Shown here: positions 35,854-48,746 of the stretch, piece after piece
Numbering within the stretch: position 1 is the first letter of the stretch
Layout of the letters: every line of letters begins with the position of its first letter
Source: Galerina marginata
Taxonomy: Eukaryota; Basidiomycota; Agaricomycetes; Agaricales; Galerinaceae
Assembly: GCA_023014335.1 (NCBI GenBank)
Contig: JAECYW010000007.1
Span: 1,550,001-1,614,000, forward strand
Length of the DNA stretch: 64,000 bases
Direction of reading: 5' to 3'
Notes under the pieces: model-generated
The model's database searches: none
What the model was told of the DNA's origin: nothing
The model's input: only the letters and a program-made list of their open reading frames with translations
Position numbers and translations under genes: made by a program

Positions 35854-37135
35854 TCATAGACTAGGGGTCGAGGGAGGAGATACAAGCAGCTTCCACTGAC
35901 AGTCTTTCCCCTCTCCACCAACACACTGGACAAACCCGTCGCCCTCCAACTTTTTCAAGTGCAAATGAATACCACGAGCAGCGGGTAGCCACAGGGTCTC
36001 TGGGTACGCCTTGTACAGGACCCTGACCAAATTCCAAGTTGTCCAAAATGGCGCGGTCCCAGCATTTGTCTCAAGGAATTCGGCAGGTATTGGTGATCGC
36101 AGGGCCGCTAGGACCTGCTCTTCTCTTTCGAGCCGGTGCTTGATGTAAGTTGCAATAGTTTCGCGACCGTTAACGACGACAGCTCCGTGGCCGGGGTAGA
36201 GGCTTACGTACTCCAAGTCAGTATCGCCTCCTGCAATTGGCGGAGATGCAGTAGGCGCTCCGAAGTGCAGCATGCGGTTCAAGCTCGCGAGGTAGGTGGC
36301 TAGATCCTCGAATACAGCCGTGCCGTGGCCCAGGACAGTGTCGGCTGTATATAATGCGCGGTCCGGTAGAACGTGTAAGGCGACGGAGTCGACGGTATGT
36401 CCTGGGGTATGCAGTACACGAAGGACAGGCGACCCAGCCGCGTCCTCGAAAACTTGGTTGTCGGAAAGGTCGTGGAATACACCACCATCGGGCGTGTGAG
36501 TATATAGATCCTTAGGGAGCTCCTCAATTAATTTGGGAAGTTTGTTCCAATGCGAGTCAAGATGTTCCCCGTTTGCGCCTTCGGGTACCGGATATTTGTG
36601 CAAACGAGGGGGTGTGTATGGCTTGCCAGCATTACGCCCTTCCCAGAGCTCCTTTAGAAGTATAAGGACTGAAGGAATTCCTCCGACATGGTCGTGGTGC
36701 CAGTGAGAGAGGATGATGTCGGAGACGTCTGGCTGTGTTGCATTGGTTGGGTTTTCTAGAGCTGACTTGAGCACAGGTATGTACGAGTCGAGGCCTTCAG
36801 CAGTGTCAATAAGGATACGTGGGTTCTGTGAGCCGATGACATAGGTGTTGGTCCCTGTGAGCAGCCTTGAGATTCGCGAGGTTCGCCATTAAGGCTGCTG
36901 AAATAAAATACCTTGAAGGGTAAATTTGCCAGGGTTCTAGGGCAAATTTCATCGGTTAGATCGCCTTGAATCAACTTCAATCAAAGACTGGAAGGAAGGT
37001 ACAGACCTGGCCCAACACTCTGATAACGTTGTCACTGAGCTATTCAGCAGTAAACTAGGTGAGATAGGGGATGATCGAGAGGTGGTAATCCAAACTCACC
37101 CTTGTAATGTTTTCTAATTCTTCACGGTTCTCCAT
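35854..37135 (-). CDS. Metallo-beta-lactamase fold hydrolase, LACTB2-like
   Basis: Zinc hydrolase of 364 aa. Exons (low to high): 35854-36854, 36912-36936, 37007-37039, 37100-37135; three tiny 5' exons (36, 33 and 25 nt). Seen: VIRVLGQNPGKFTLQGTNTY, ILIDTAEG, the zinc motif SHWHHDHVGG (H-x-H-x-D-H), HTPGHTVDS, ALYTADTVLGHGT (bridging Asp) and LYPGHGAVV, followed by a C-terminal helical/winged region with IHLHLKKLEGDGFV. Human LACTB2 is a mitochondrial endoribonuclease (known); fungal relatives also include hydrolases of polyketide thioesters, and no biosynthetic cluster is nearby to favour that. Metal site is complete. Confidence 0.9.
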
Positions 37136-37562
37136 GATCCAGGCGCCGTATCTGGTACTCGTCAAAGTTCTGTTAGCGAGAAGCAGAAAGTGGGTATTTA
37201 CAAAGACGCCATCTCTGTATGTCGCAATTCTACGCTCTTATACGGGCTCGGGGATGAGAGTGAGCGGCGAACTCCATGTGATTGGTTTTCCACAAAAGGC
37301 TTGAAACTACGCCAGCATTTCTGGTACTGTAAAAACGGCTTGGATATTCGCAAAAAATGACCAAGAGGTGACATATCCCATGGCCACGATAATAAGAACC
37401 TCTGGAAGCCTGAATGTTTCTGCGAATTTCAAGGTCCTCGTAGGTTTCCCATTGTGCCCAGTCGTTGGACGACGATGGCAAGCAACGCCAAACACAATTG
37501 GAACTGCACCGTCGTCGGCAACATTGACTCGTGCTCACTCTCCTACCCACTATCCTTCAAAA
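37136..37562. promoter_or_regulatory. Divergent promoter region of LACTB2-like and CWC22 genes
   Basis: 427 bases between the two start codons. No specific element recognised. Confidence 0.35.
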
Positions 37563-40529
37563 ATGAGTTCTCCATCCCCTTCAGAGTCGGCCGCTCATAA
37601 AAGAAAAAGGTATGTGCTCGATCTTCAAATATGAAATCCAACCAATAATCTTGGATTCAATACCAGATCACCGTCACAATCCCCAGAGGTCGACGGTGCA
37701 CCACCCGCTAGTCGGCGCAGGGCCAGGTCTCCCTCGAATAGGTCAGACTCGGACTCGGAAGGTCAGGTCTCACCGAAGGTTGGAAAACTCGAAGCCCATG
37801 TCGCAGCAATGGAGCTTGAAGCCAATTCAACAGCACTGCAAAAGGCTGTCGAAAAAGCGAAAGAAAAAGAGTCTGCCCAACGCGCCGAATTTGCGAAGAT
37901 GTTAAATACACGTTCTGGGGGTGTTTATATTCCACCTGCACGTCTGCGCGCCATGCAAGCTGCCGCTTCTTCCGACAAAAGTAGCCCAGAATATCAACGC
38001 CTTTCCTGGGACGCCCTCCGCAAGTCTATCACCGGTATCGTCAACAGGGTGAACGTCACAAACATCAAAATGATCGTACCGGAGCTCTTCAACGAGAATC
38101 TAGTCCGAGGAAGAGGCTTGTTCGCAAGGAGCGTCATGAAGGCTCAAGCTGCAAGTTTACCATTTACGCCTGTTTTTGCTGCGCTCGTGTCGATTATCAA
38201 CACCAAATTGCCTCAGGTTGGGGAACTGGTGTTGACAAGACTTATCAGCCAGTTCAGAAGGTCTTTCAAACGAAACGACAAGGTATGTGTGGATATGAAG
38301 CATCTTTGCTCTCGAGTCCCTCTAATCACTTCCCTAGATCGTGTGTCATTCTACGACAACATTTATCGCGCACCTTGTCAACCAAGCTGTCGCCCACGAA
38401 ATTGTTTCTCTTCAAATTCTTACGCTCCTGCTAGAACGGCCTACTGATGACTCTATCGAAATTGCGGTCGGATTCACACGCGAAGTTGGCGCTTTCCTCG
38501 CTGAGAACTCTCCAAAGGGCAATGGCTTCATCTTTGAAAGCTTCCGTACCGTCCTAAATGAAGGCAGAATCAGTCAGAGGGTCCAGTATATGATCGAGGT
38601 GCTCATGCAAGTCAGGAAGGACAAGTACAAGGATAACCCGATTTTGCCAGAGGGCTTGGACTTGGTCGAGGAGGACGAACAAATCACACATCAGATTCTA
38701 CTGGAGGAAGAATTACAGGTTCAGGAGGGGCTGAGTATGTGCCATTTTCTATGGAACCTGGCAACATGACTAAGCATTCGGTCTACAGATATCTTCAAGT
38801 TCGATCCTAATTATATGGAAAACGAGGAGAAGTACAAGGCCATCAAAGCCGAGATTTTAGGCGAGGACTCTGACGAAGAATCTGGGTCTGGTTCAGAGGA
38901 AGACTCTGATGAAGACGAGGAAGGTAAATTGTCTGTACATCTCCGGTGATTCGTATCGACTCATGCGTATTGTTCTAGTTGCTGAGACCAAAGAGGGCAT
39001 CGAGGATAAAACGGAGACCAACTTGGTCAACTTGCGTCGTATCATTTACTTGACGATTATGAATGCTCTGAACTACGAGGAAGCCGTGCATAAATTGCTG
39101 AAGGTACAGCTCCAGGAAGGACAGGAGGTCAGTGCCAGAAGTTAACTTCTTGTTCCTATGATTCCATATTCAACGTTTTTTGCAGATTGAGCTTGTGAAC
39201 ATGATCATCGAATGTTGTTCTCAAGAGCGCTCATATTCAACTTTCTATGGCCTGATCGGGGAACGTTTTAGCAAACTCAACAGAGTATGGACCGACTCGT
39301 TCGAGGAAGCTTTCAGGAACTACTACACCACTATACACAGATACGAGACCAACCGTCTGCGGAATATTGCTCGCTTCTTCGGCCATCTCATCTCAACGGA
39401 TGCCATTTCATGGATGGTCTTCGACTGCGTTCAAATCAACGAAGACGACACGACTAGCAGTAGTCGTATCTTCGTTAAAATTATGATGCAAGAGATGATG
39501 GAGAGTATGGGTTTGAAGAATCTCGCAGAGAGGTTCAAAGACCCCGAAGTCAGGCAAGGGTGTGCTGGGATGTTCCCTGTGGATATCCCCAAAAACACGA
39601 GGTTCTCCATCAACTATTTCACGAGTATTGGGCTGGGTATTCTTACAGAGGACATGCGGGAGTATTTAAAGGTTTGTGCTCTAAATGTCATTTACAGAAT
39701 TATGCAGCCTGCTCACGTGTACCCTATTCAGAATGCACCAAAATTGATAATGGAACAACGTCGCGCGATGCTTGAGGCAGAATCCTCTTCCTCTTCTGAC
39801 TCGGACTCGGATTCAACCGACTCCGAATCTGACTCATCGTCTGACGAGAGCTCCTCCGTAGATTCGCGCAGGCACACCAAACGTCGCCATTCTCGCTCAC
39901 CATCTCGGACACCACCTCGTCGGGGAAGGGATGACTCAAGATCTCGCTCGCCGCCTCGTCGGAAGTCGGATAGGTCTCCACCCCCCGTACCTCGCCGTCC
40001 AACTGGGCGAGGCGATTCGAGATCCAGGTCGCCGCCTCCACCACCTCGAACCCGCGACCGAGAGCGTGAGCGCGAGAGGGAGAGGTCGCCCGTCCCTCCT
40101 CCCCGTAGCAATGGAGGTCGCACCAGAGTCAGAGGCGGAGACAGGGATGTGGACAGCAGACCCGATATACCGTCGCATCGTGTCCACTCGCCCCCGCCCC
40201 CGCCTCGGGGTGATCGCTACGGTCGTGGTCCAGTTTCTCCTGAACGCGACCGCGACCGACGCATCGACAGGAATCCTGAACGAGAACGAGAACGAGAACG
40301 TCGCCCCGCTCGTCCGCCTTCTCCACCTCAGAATGGTGGCCGAGAAAGATCTCGGTCCCCGCCTCCGCATATGAGTGCCAGACGAGATGTTGATAAGAGA
40401 CGTGACGATCGCAGTGGAGCATACAGGGACAGGTCGAGGTCGCCACCCAGACGAGAGCGTGAAAAGGACAGTGTAAGGGGGCAGAGGAGCTCTAGGGAAA
40501 GAGATGACGGGTATTCGCACAGACGATGA
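37563..40529 (+). CDS. CWC22: Pre-mRNA splicing factor CWC22
   Basis: Spliceosome component; homologues help catalytic activation and recruit eIF4A3 for exon-junction complexes. 875 aa. Exons: 37563-37609, 37667-38282, 38338-38734, 38789-38923, 38979-39127, 39186-39671, 39732-40529. Seen: an Arg/Ser N terminus, the MIF4G domain (about residues 115-315) with [32 protein letters not shown] and [13 protein letters not shown], an acidic linker, the MA3 domain (about 370-560) with [34 protein letters not shown], then EYLKNAPKLI. The tail (about 610-875) is a Ser/Asp stretch and a long RS/RD/PPPR-rich region. Intron 39672-39731 is 60 nt and stop-free; removing it gives the conserved EYLKNAPK junction. 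Convergent with Argonaute, stops 380 bases apart. Confidence 0.95.
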
Positions 40530-40909
40530 GGGCAAAGAAAGAATTTCATCTATATATGTAGTTTCTAGGTGATTTCATTGTGGCAACCAACTCACTCAGA
40601 CCCTAAGTCTTGGGATTATACGATAAGATTTCCCCGCAAAAGTGCCAAAAGATTGCAAGGAAAGTTAGACGGTGCATTGAGGTCATACGGTACATGGCAA
40701 TATATACAAATAGGCAGAGGTACAAGATAGTTCGTCATCGATGGACAGGTATACATATATAATAATATCCGGTAGTGATTGTAGGCTACAAGAAATGTTG
40801 TGTGTATTCACGACTGGTCAACCCTCATTAGAAAATGTTTGCAGAATGCCGAAAGTGAGTTGAACATACTTTTGACAAGAAGGCCCAAAAAATGCAGGAA
40901 ACAGTCCCC

Positions 40910-43900
40910 TCACAGGAAATACATAGTCTTGTTGAGTCTTGGATGGATGGGTCCGAAAGCGGCTTGCCAGGCACTCATGTCCAGGTTCGAGGAGCCGCTT
41001 GTCATTGACGCATTGTCGTCAAACCCTAAGTTTGCGTTTGGGTCTACATGAAAACCTCCACGAGAGCAAACAAGCTATACATAAAGAGGGAGATTAGTCC
41101 CGTTGGTCTCAAGGACAGGCAAGGACACTTACATCGGCATCTGAAAAGAAATAGCCAGGTCAGCAAATGACTTTGTGGAAAACTAACAAACTCACAGTAT
41201 ACAGGCGCTGGTATAGACACAGACCGGGTGGCTTTTGCATACATGTGGCAAAGGGTGAATGAAAGGTCCTGTATTTTGGCCAGTTGGTTATCAAAGTTTT
41301 CGTCATGCAGCACAACATAGTGACTGGAACGTGACGCTAGTCAAAGAAAAAATTAAGTCCTTGATGAGTGAGATAGAGTCAACCACACTTACTTCCTTGG
41401 ATTGCAGCATGACTCTGAAGGTAGAAATCATGGACTGCAGGATGTGTGATTGTACTGTCAATCAAAGAGCCAGCATGACAATTTCCTGTCCTGTCTGCCT
41501 GCCTTCAAGTCCAAATGTCAGATAACTGGAGTAGATGTTTAAGAGTTTAAAACCAACCCTGGTTCTGACGGGAAGAAGACTGCATGATGCCTATGGACAA
41601 TCCAACACTGGTGAGGAGGGAAAATCGAGAACAACACATAGCATGACTAACCGTTTACCAACGACGATGAATGTGAGAGTGGGTATGGGGATTTTTATCC
41701 CCTTTGATGCCCACAGGTCAATGCAGGCTCCTATGGCAAAATTGCATTAGGGCAGCACAAATAGTGTAACAGATATGAGGCAAAAGACCTTTTATATCAG
41801 CAATCTCTTGTCTAGCCACTCTCTCATACTCTCCCTCAGAAAGTCCATCTCTGAAAAATATGAGCCTTTTTGGTGCGAATTTGTTTTTGTCCCCGAAACT
41901 CGTAACAGCCATCGTGACATATTCCTTCAAGTCCAGGATTTGCTCAATACGGGGCGGTTGGATACCGGTAAGGGCGACATATTGGGCGCCAAATTGATCA
42001 TGTGAATAGACAACACTGGTGACTGAAGGTTTGAGGACGCCAGGTCCAGGATGGCCCACATCCGCGCCTGGGAAAATGATAAGTATGCTTAATGCAAAGT
42101 ATAATGTAATATTTACCCATAATCATGACAGGATCACTGAGAATCTCCCTCATCGCTGGTGAAATACTACGAAAATTAACGCCACCAAGACGGGCATTCA
42201 GTCTGCGATGGAACATTAGCAAAGCAAGAAGCAGCAGTGTATCAGAAACACGCACTTCAGGGCAATGTTGTTAAAATATTGGTCATTGCCCTTGGAAACT
42301 TTGCCCTCTCGGAGGCACAGCGTCGCAACACCTGAGATAATTCTGAGTACAAGAAAATTAAAACTATGTCAGATCATACCATTTTGGACATCTCCCCAGA
42401 ATTTCAGTGCATTCCTGATCGCTCCACCATTCTCCGGCAATAAAACAACAATGATCAGCTTTCGTAGCTGATCTTCTTCGATTCTTCCATTATATGTCCT
42501 GACGGCCATTCCCATCACCGTGTTAAGAGTCTGCATGTTGAGAAGGTTAACAGTTTTTTGTGTATTGTGATGAGCTCATGCCGTTGAAGAAAAAGTTCCA
42601 CATACCCCAGGAACATCATGAGCATTGCCTCTGAAGTAGGTACGCGGGGCTTGGGGATCTGAGAATGAAGTACATTGAGACGAGTTCTACGAAGCTCGTG
42701 GACGAATTAGGATGAGACTGCTTACCCATGCCTACAAGGAATTTGATTTTCAATTGCAAGTAATTGCAGGAACGACAGCAAACTAACCTAGATTCCTGCA
42801 AGAAGTCATCAAATTACCGGTCATCAATTCATGCGCTCGCTGATCGGAGATGCTTTGAACGAAATTGACAACAATCCAATGCTGGAGCCTTTGAGGGTCA
42901 GTGAAGCGTTGTCTAACAGCGTTCCACCCGCCAGAGCTTGGTTTCTGTCAGGAAGGTCAGAAAAATATTACGACGGGTGAGAAGTGTCGTACCAGTGGCT
43001 GAGCCTTCAGATTGAAAAACACGTCAGGTACATGCAACAGCTTTGCATTGATGGTCATCGGGTTCATATTAACCTGCATCCCAGCCTCTCGCAGAAATTC
43101 AGAAAGGTCGTGGTCTTGGACCTGGTAAGGATATGATTGACACAGATGAATGAAGCGAAATAAAATTATTTACTGCATCAGTAATTTTCCTGAGTCTGTC
43201 AGGTGGCCTCATTGTTGAAAACTTGACCATGTCGCTCGTGCAACTTTCAGGGATCCTGCGTCTGTAGAGCTGGCCAGGCTCAACAGTACAAAGTTCTAAT
43301 GGAACCACATCTTGATGCGGGGAATTCTTTCCAGTTAACCTCACGCCAACTATACGGGGATATCTAAGCCTCGTCCCATAGGCTTCTTGGAAATGGCGCT
43401 GCAGAATCGTTCAGTATTAGATGACACAGCAGTAGACAAAGTTCCACGTACTGCAACGGTGGTCCCCCGATCGTCCTTCAAAAATTCAAATTCTCCTGCT
43501 CGAGGAACAAAGCCACGAATAGTTTTGGTGCGTGATCGATTATTCCCAGCCTGAACCTTGATACGAACGTTCTTGAAAAAATTTACGAGCTTCCTGAAGT
43601 TGGGATCATCCTCTCTTAAGTCGAGTTTACTGATATCACGAAATCCAAGGCATATCATGGCAAGATTGTCTAGAGCACCAGCTTGGTAACTGGCAACAAC
43701 TAAAGTCAAATAAACGTTTCGAATGAGAATGCACGATAGAACATACACGGCGGCGGTGCAGGTATCGACAGTAAGAATCATTTTACCGAGTGTCGGTCTG
43801 ACAGATCTAAAAGTCATTAAAAGAAATTCAGTACATATCGACCAACCGGCGCAAGTAGAGACATACTGAAAGATCCCTCTCCATGCCTCAAGGGCGGTCA

Positions 43901-44719
43901 TTCCGAGAGGCCTCTTTTCCTTTCCACTAAAATATGCTCGTCCGTTATTCGTGTGGTTCCTAAGGAATCCACAGTCAGCAGAAAAATATTTGGATCGTGT
44001 TTCGAACTCACTGATTGGGACCTTGACGAACAACCAATTGGATGAGGTTGGTCGCCACCAGTGCTCTCGTGGTAACTTTCTTTCCTTTGATCAGGTCGTC
44101 TACATGCCTGGAAGGGAGGAGGGGGAAACTGAGTAACCGATAAAATCAGATGAACGACCTTGAGCCACCTAGCTTCTATTTCCCCGCCAGCAGTCAGGGT
44201 CAGTCTTATCTGATGAGATCCTTTGGTAGCAGGAGGAATCGGCGTTGTCACCCCGAGCTTCACAGTGAACTGTAGACCCAAACAAAATGTCAGCCATTGA
44301 ATAGAAATCGCCTCCAGAGCACTCACTGTTCCGTTGCCATTGCCGGCGAGCGGTAGCATTGCTGGTGAGTATGCGATGGCTTGCCCATCGTAAATCATAC
44401 GAGGGTTGAAGACGTTCGGGGCAACAGCGGATTGGAGGTGGTTCATCAACAGTATTTTCTTCCTAACCTTCTCAGGTGGATCGAAGACTGCGTCCTAGTT
44501 AAAATCCATAGAATAATTGAAGAAACCTATATATTCAGCTCACCGACTAGGCGGGCCAAACAACGACGGATCAGCGATCACTAATGATTAAATCCGAATA
44601 ATCGGCTCACCGTCATACTGATAATAGGTTTTGGTGGGTAGCTGGACGATCTCAAATGCATTGGTGAGGACTTGTATTTGTCGGAAGGCAGATGAGCCAG
44701 CCTGAGGATGTCGCGACAT
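40910..44719 (-). CDS. Argonaute protein
   Basis: Small-RNA-guided silencing effector, 847 aa. Exons (low to high): 40910-41074, 41133-41140, 41196-41336, 41393-41490, 41558-41590, 41652-41730, 41789-42067, 42117-42202, 42256-42331, 42380-42530, 42606-42658, 42726-42731, 42788-42944, 42993-43121, 43174-43398, 43452-43689, 43747-43806, 43867-43959, 44012-44107, 44169-44269, 44327-44487, 44611-44719. Seen: N domain ([15 protein letters not shown]), linker (FFSGK-like [19 protein letters not shown]), PAZ ([25 protein letters not shown]), MID and PIWI. The catalytic set reads Asp583 (GADVGHP), Glu622 (PPRIEQI), Asp654 ([12 protein letters not shown]) and Asp793 (PAPVYYADLV), where animal slicers have His. 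Two microexons of 6 nt (42726-42731) and 8 nt (41133-41140) are needed to keep motifs. C terminus ends MYFL. Slicing looks possible but is inferred. Confidence 0.93.
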
Positions 44720-45280
44720 GGCGGAAAGAAGGGAAGGTGGTTGGAATTACGATAAGCTTCAGTTCAACATTGATCATTTATAGTAGTGCAACGCGTGTTA
44801 TGTAATCAACGCGCGCCAAAATCAACAGAGTTTATTTCAAAGTTTAGCAGGGCGCTCTCTTCGGAAAGCTGTATCTCAAACGAAATGCCAATTCTCAGTT
44901 TACAATCCGAAATACGCCATACACGTTATAAGTGAGTAGGTGGGAGAACCGGATTTTCCCATGCATAAGCTATTTGCGTTCATGTCGTTCGAGATCGTTC
45001 GAGCTCGGAGATGAGAGGAAGTCACACATCACACAAATCATACAAGAAAACGAAGTAGAATGCCATAGAATAAAATTACGCGATGAGGATAGTACAGACA
45101 ACAAGCAAGACAGGCATCAATCATGGTATGCGCGAGACGTAAGAGATATCTAGAAGTAACACCTAATTATAACAGGTCATAGTCGGATCGTGTGCGAGGA
45201 GTAAGATAAACAAAAGGGGCGAGGCATAAAAAGGCGAGAAGAGGAAGGTGAATCTATGCAACGAGGTGAGGTGGTGCTGC
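44720..45280. other. Intergenic between Argonaute 5' end and eEF3 3' end
   Basis: Both genes read on the minus strand; this holds the Argonaute promoter and the eEF3 3' UTR. No coding signal. Confidence 0.4.
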
Positions 45281-48200
45281 TCAGAGCTCATCATCAGTGA
45301 CATCCTCGCCCCTCTTTTTGCGAGCCATGCGCTCCTTCTTCAGCTTACGAGCCTCAGCCGACGTCAGCTTCTTCGTCTTCTTGTTGTCGACCTTGTTGCC
45401 CATCGCGTCATAGGTATCATCCTCCTCACCAGCAGCCTTGTCAATACGAGGACCGGAGCCTTGACCTTCGACCCAGTTGTGACCTGAAGCCTCGAGACGA
45501 CCATCACGCATAGCCCAAACTTCCTTGCACAGAGACTCGGAGAAGTCTCGGTTGTGGGTGATGACGAGCACACCACCCTCAAAGACTTTCAGAGCTTCAA
45601 TGAGCGCAGCCAACGATTCACGATCGAGGTAGTCTGGATGTGGATGTTAACGAGGGCGACGAAAAAACTTCAAGAAAACTTACTAGTAGGCTCATCAAGG
45701 CACATGATGTGAGGACGACGCCATGTAGCAGCACCGAGCACAATCTTGACCTTCTGACCACCAGAGAGACCCCTCATGGTGTTGTGCGACACAAACTCGG
45801 GTTCGAGACCGAAGTCAGCGAAGTGCTTCTCGATCTCTCGACGAACCAGGGGACGAAGGAGACCGAGGCGCTGAGCTTCCCTGGTGTCGACTTCGAGAAC
45901 TTTCTGTAGGAGAAAAATTTGTAAGGAACGAAAAGAAAGTGAAAAAAAAAAGAAGATAGACAAACCTTCTCGAAACCACGCTTGACGAGTTCGTCACGAG
46001 GCAACCAGATGTTCTCAGATGAACTGAGGCCCTTGAGGGAGACTTCATACTCGTAGGACTGCTTGAGCTTCTTCCTGGTGAGGATCTCGTCGATGAGGCG
46101 TTTCTGGCCCTCAATAACAATCAACGATCCATCCTTCATCTTCTGGGCCTCCTCGTCAGAGATCTGGCGGTTGGCCTTGGTCATTTCCTCAAGATCTTCT
46201 CCGGTCTGGTAACGCCAGAGCATGTACTCTAGAGGAGTCTTGTCCAGATGGTGATCAATGTGGTGGAAGGCGTGTTGGGCGACGTAACCGATAACCAAGT
46301 TGGGGTGTTTCCAGGTTTCACCTCCCTTGTTGGGCTCCATGTCGCCAATGAGGAGCTTGACGAGGGTCGACTTTCCAGAACCGTTAGGTCCCAGGACGGC
46401 GACACGGGAAGAGAGTGAGACTTGGAGAGTGATGTCGTGGAGTTGCTGGACGGTCTGGGTTGGGTACTGGAATCCAACCTTGCGCCTAATCAAATGCGGG
46501 TCAATACTAACAAAGCAGCCAAAATGAAGAGAGCGTACATCTTAAGCAAACTCTTCTCTTTGGTCTTGACACCTTCAAGAAGAGGGGGATCGGGAAGCTT
46601 GAACTTGTAATCCTCCTGAGCCTCGAGAGTGTAGTAAGACTTGGCCTCGGGAACTTGCTGGACGAACTTCTCGAGGTTGCCGCGGTATCTACGAAGCTTG
46701 AAGCGGTTCAAGTGAAGGACGTCGGTGATGGTGTTGTTGAGGAAACCAGAGTCGTGGGAGACAATGACTAGAATGTGTGTGTATAAGCATATATTTGATC
46801 CATAAAAAGGCGCATATACGTACTGGAAGTGCAGGTCTTGAGGTTCGTAAGGTAGTTCTCCAACCAGGCAACATTGACAACGTCAAGATGGTTAGTAGGC
46901 TCATCGAGGAGAAGGATGTCAGCCTTGAAGAGCATAGCACGAGCAAGAGCGAGCTTCATCTTCCAACCACCAGACAAGCTGCCAATAGCCTGGGCTTGAC
47001 GCTCGTCAGAGAAACCGACGGAAGCGAGAGTCTCGACGACTTCCTCCTTGGAAGCAAGGACACGGTTATCAGTAAGGATGAACTGGAGTACGGAGGTGTC
47101 TTCCTCGCTTCCATCAATGTCATGCTCGACATAGAAGGTGCGAACTTCGTCCGGCGATGGGAAGCCTTCAACCTGACCATTGGTGATGGCGCGCATGAGG
47201 GTAGACTTTCCGGTACCGTTCTTACCGCACAGGCCGTAACGGTGGCCACGCTTGAGGCGCAGAGTAGCGGTATTGAGCAAGATCTTGGCACCATAGGCAA
47301 GGGAGAATTGGCAGTTGCAAAGGTCTTCACCCTCCTCCTCATCGTCAGGAACCTCATCGTCTTCGATACCCTCAGTTGCGGAACGCACAACCCACTCGCG
47401 AGCGACTGTGATTGGCTCAGGAGTAGAGGCAACGAAAGCAAGGTAAGGAGCGAGGGTGTCCCATGCAGGGACCTCGAAGTTCTTCAGGTTGACAAGGTTG
47501 GCGGCCAGAGACGAAGCATACATAGTGTCGACATTGCCCGGGGAGATAGTAGCGCCGAGCTTCTTGTAGATAGCAACAAGAGAATGGGACAGTTGCTTCT
47601 CATCGGCGTGGTGAATAGGAGGAAGATCAGATCCATCGCTTTCAGCGGGAACTTGGCCGACTTGACGGAGGGTAGCGATAGCGCGCCCGACAACACCGCG
47701 GGCTTCAGGGTCACCGATAGTACCTTCGACCTTGATGAGACCGGGGAGGAGCTTGGGAATGAAAGGTCGAACAGTGACATGGGAGTCTACGAGCTTGGAC
47801 ATGTTGTCGACGATGCTAAAAATAGGGAGATAAGGTTGAGTTTCCGTTACCGACGGAAAGATAAGAAAAGAACGTACACAGCAACCTTGCGCTTGGTGGC
47901 AGTAAGCTTCTCGGACAGACCACGGGCGAGGAGGGGTACCATGAGGGAAAGGGTAGGCGAATCTACTTCAGAAACGAAAGTGGTGGCCGAGAGGAGGGCA
48001 ATGGTATTAGGCACCTCCTCAACGGGATTAATAAGAGCTTTAATTAAGGCAGGAATAAAGCGTTCTATGTCCTTGTTCGACACCAGGGCGGTGGCCTTTG
48101 TCAGCGATTCACGAGCGGCCTTCTTCACGTCTGCCTTGGTATCCCAAATCGCCTCAGAAAGGATAGGGACGATTTCGGGCATGAGACGGGCAGTCTGGAC

Positions 48201-48746
48201 GGGGGCGCTCACAACGAGCTGGTTGAGAGCGACGAGCGAGCCAGTCTTGATCTGCCATTTACCGGCAGTTTTGATTTCGTGAAGAAGAGCAGGAAGGATA
48301 AGGGAGGTCGCCCATGGGCTCATGTTGGCGACGTAAACTCGCACAGCCTCGACGGCCGCTGTCCTGACAGCGGGCATTTTGTCGGCAAAGGTCTCAAGGA
48401 GAGCGGCATAGATGCCAGAGTCGATGAAAATGGGCTCCAGGGACTTGGTAGCGCCGTTGTTGACGAGCGCTGAGATGGCATCTGCAGCGCCCTCACGAGC
48501 AGCAGGAGATTTTTTGTCGGCAAGAGCCTTGACCACGGCGTCCACAAATCCAATGGAAGTGAGGGCGGCAGGGCCGTCTTTTTGAGCAGCAGCGGCCAGG
48601 GACTTGGCAGCGGCATCGCGAGCGGACTTGTCAGCAACGAAAAGAGCTGAGATGTCCATTTGGCCGTTAACGGGAGCTGGGGCGGCAGCGGCTTTGAGGG
48701 AAGCAGGGGAAGGGATAGCAGTAGCGGAGGCGGTCACAGCGGGCAT
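45281..48746 (-). CDS. TEF3: Translation elongation factor 3 (ABC-F ATPase)
   Basis: Fungal-specific ribosome ATPase that helps E-site tRNA release each elongation cycle; 1060 aa (yeast 1044). Exons (low to high): 45281-45633, 45684-45903, 45966-46485, 46539-46767, 46824-47815, 47878-48746. Seen: N-terminal HEAT repeats (about 30-340), a four-helix bundle, ABC1 with [12 protein letters not shown] (about 490), [15 protein letters not shown] and [14 protein letters not shown]2 with [15 protein letters not shown] (about 730), a chromodomain-like insertion, [16 protein letters not shown] and CLDEPTNYLDRESL, then [15 protein letters not shown] and a Lys-rich tail. Both ATP sites are intact. Codon use is strongly biased to C/G-ending codons, giving long shadow frames on the other strand. 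A likely 5' UTR intron lies at about 48763-48813. Confidence 0.97.

Noticed and set aside
39724..40549. Several long frames on both strands over the CWC22 tail
   Set aside because: Artefacts of the repetitive Arg/Ser/Asp coding sequence.
43690..43699. Alternative Argonaute acceptor at 43700 after CTTTAG
   Set aside because: It breaks phase with the preceding donor; the next AG, ten bases on, keeps the frame and the AAVYQAG motif.
46777..48282. 501-codon open frame on the plus strand
   Set aside because: Exactly antisense to eEF3 coding exons; it is produced by the strong codon bias of eEF3 and has no domain or splice support.
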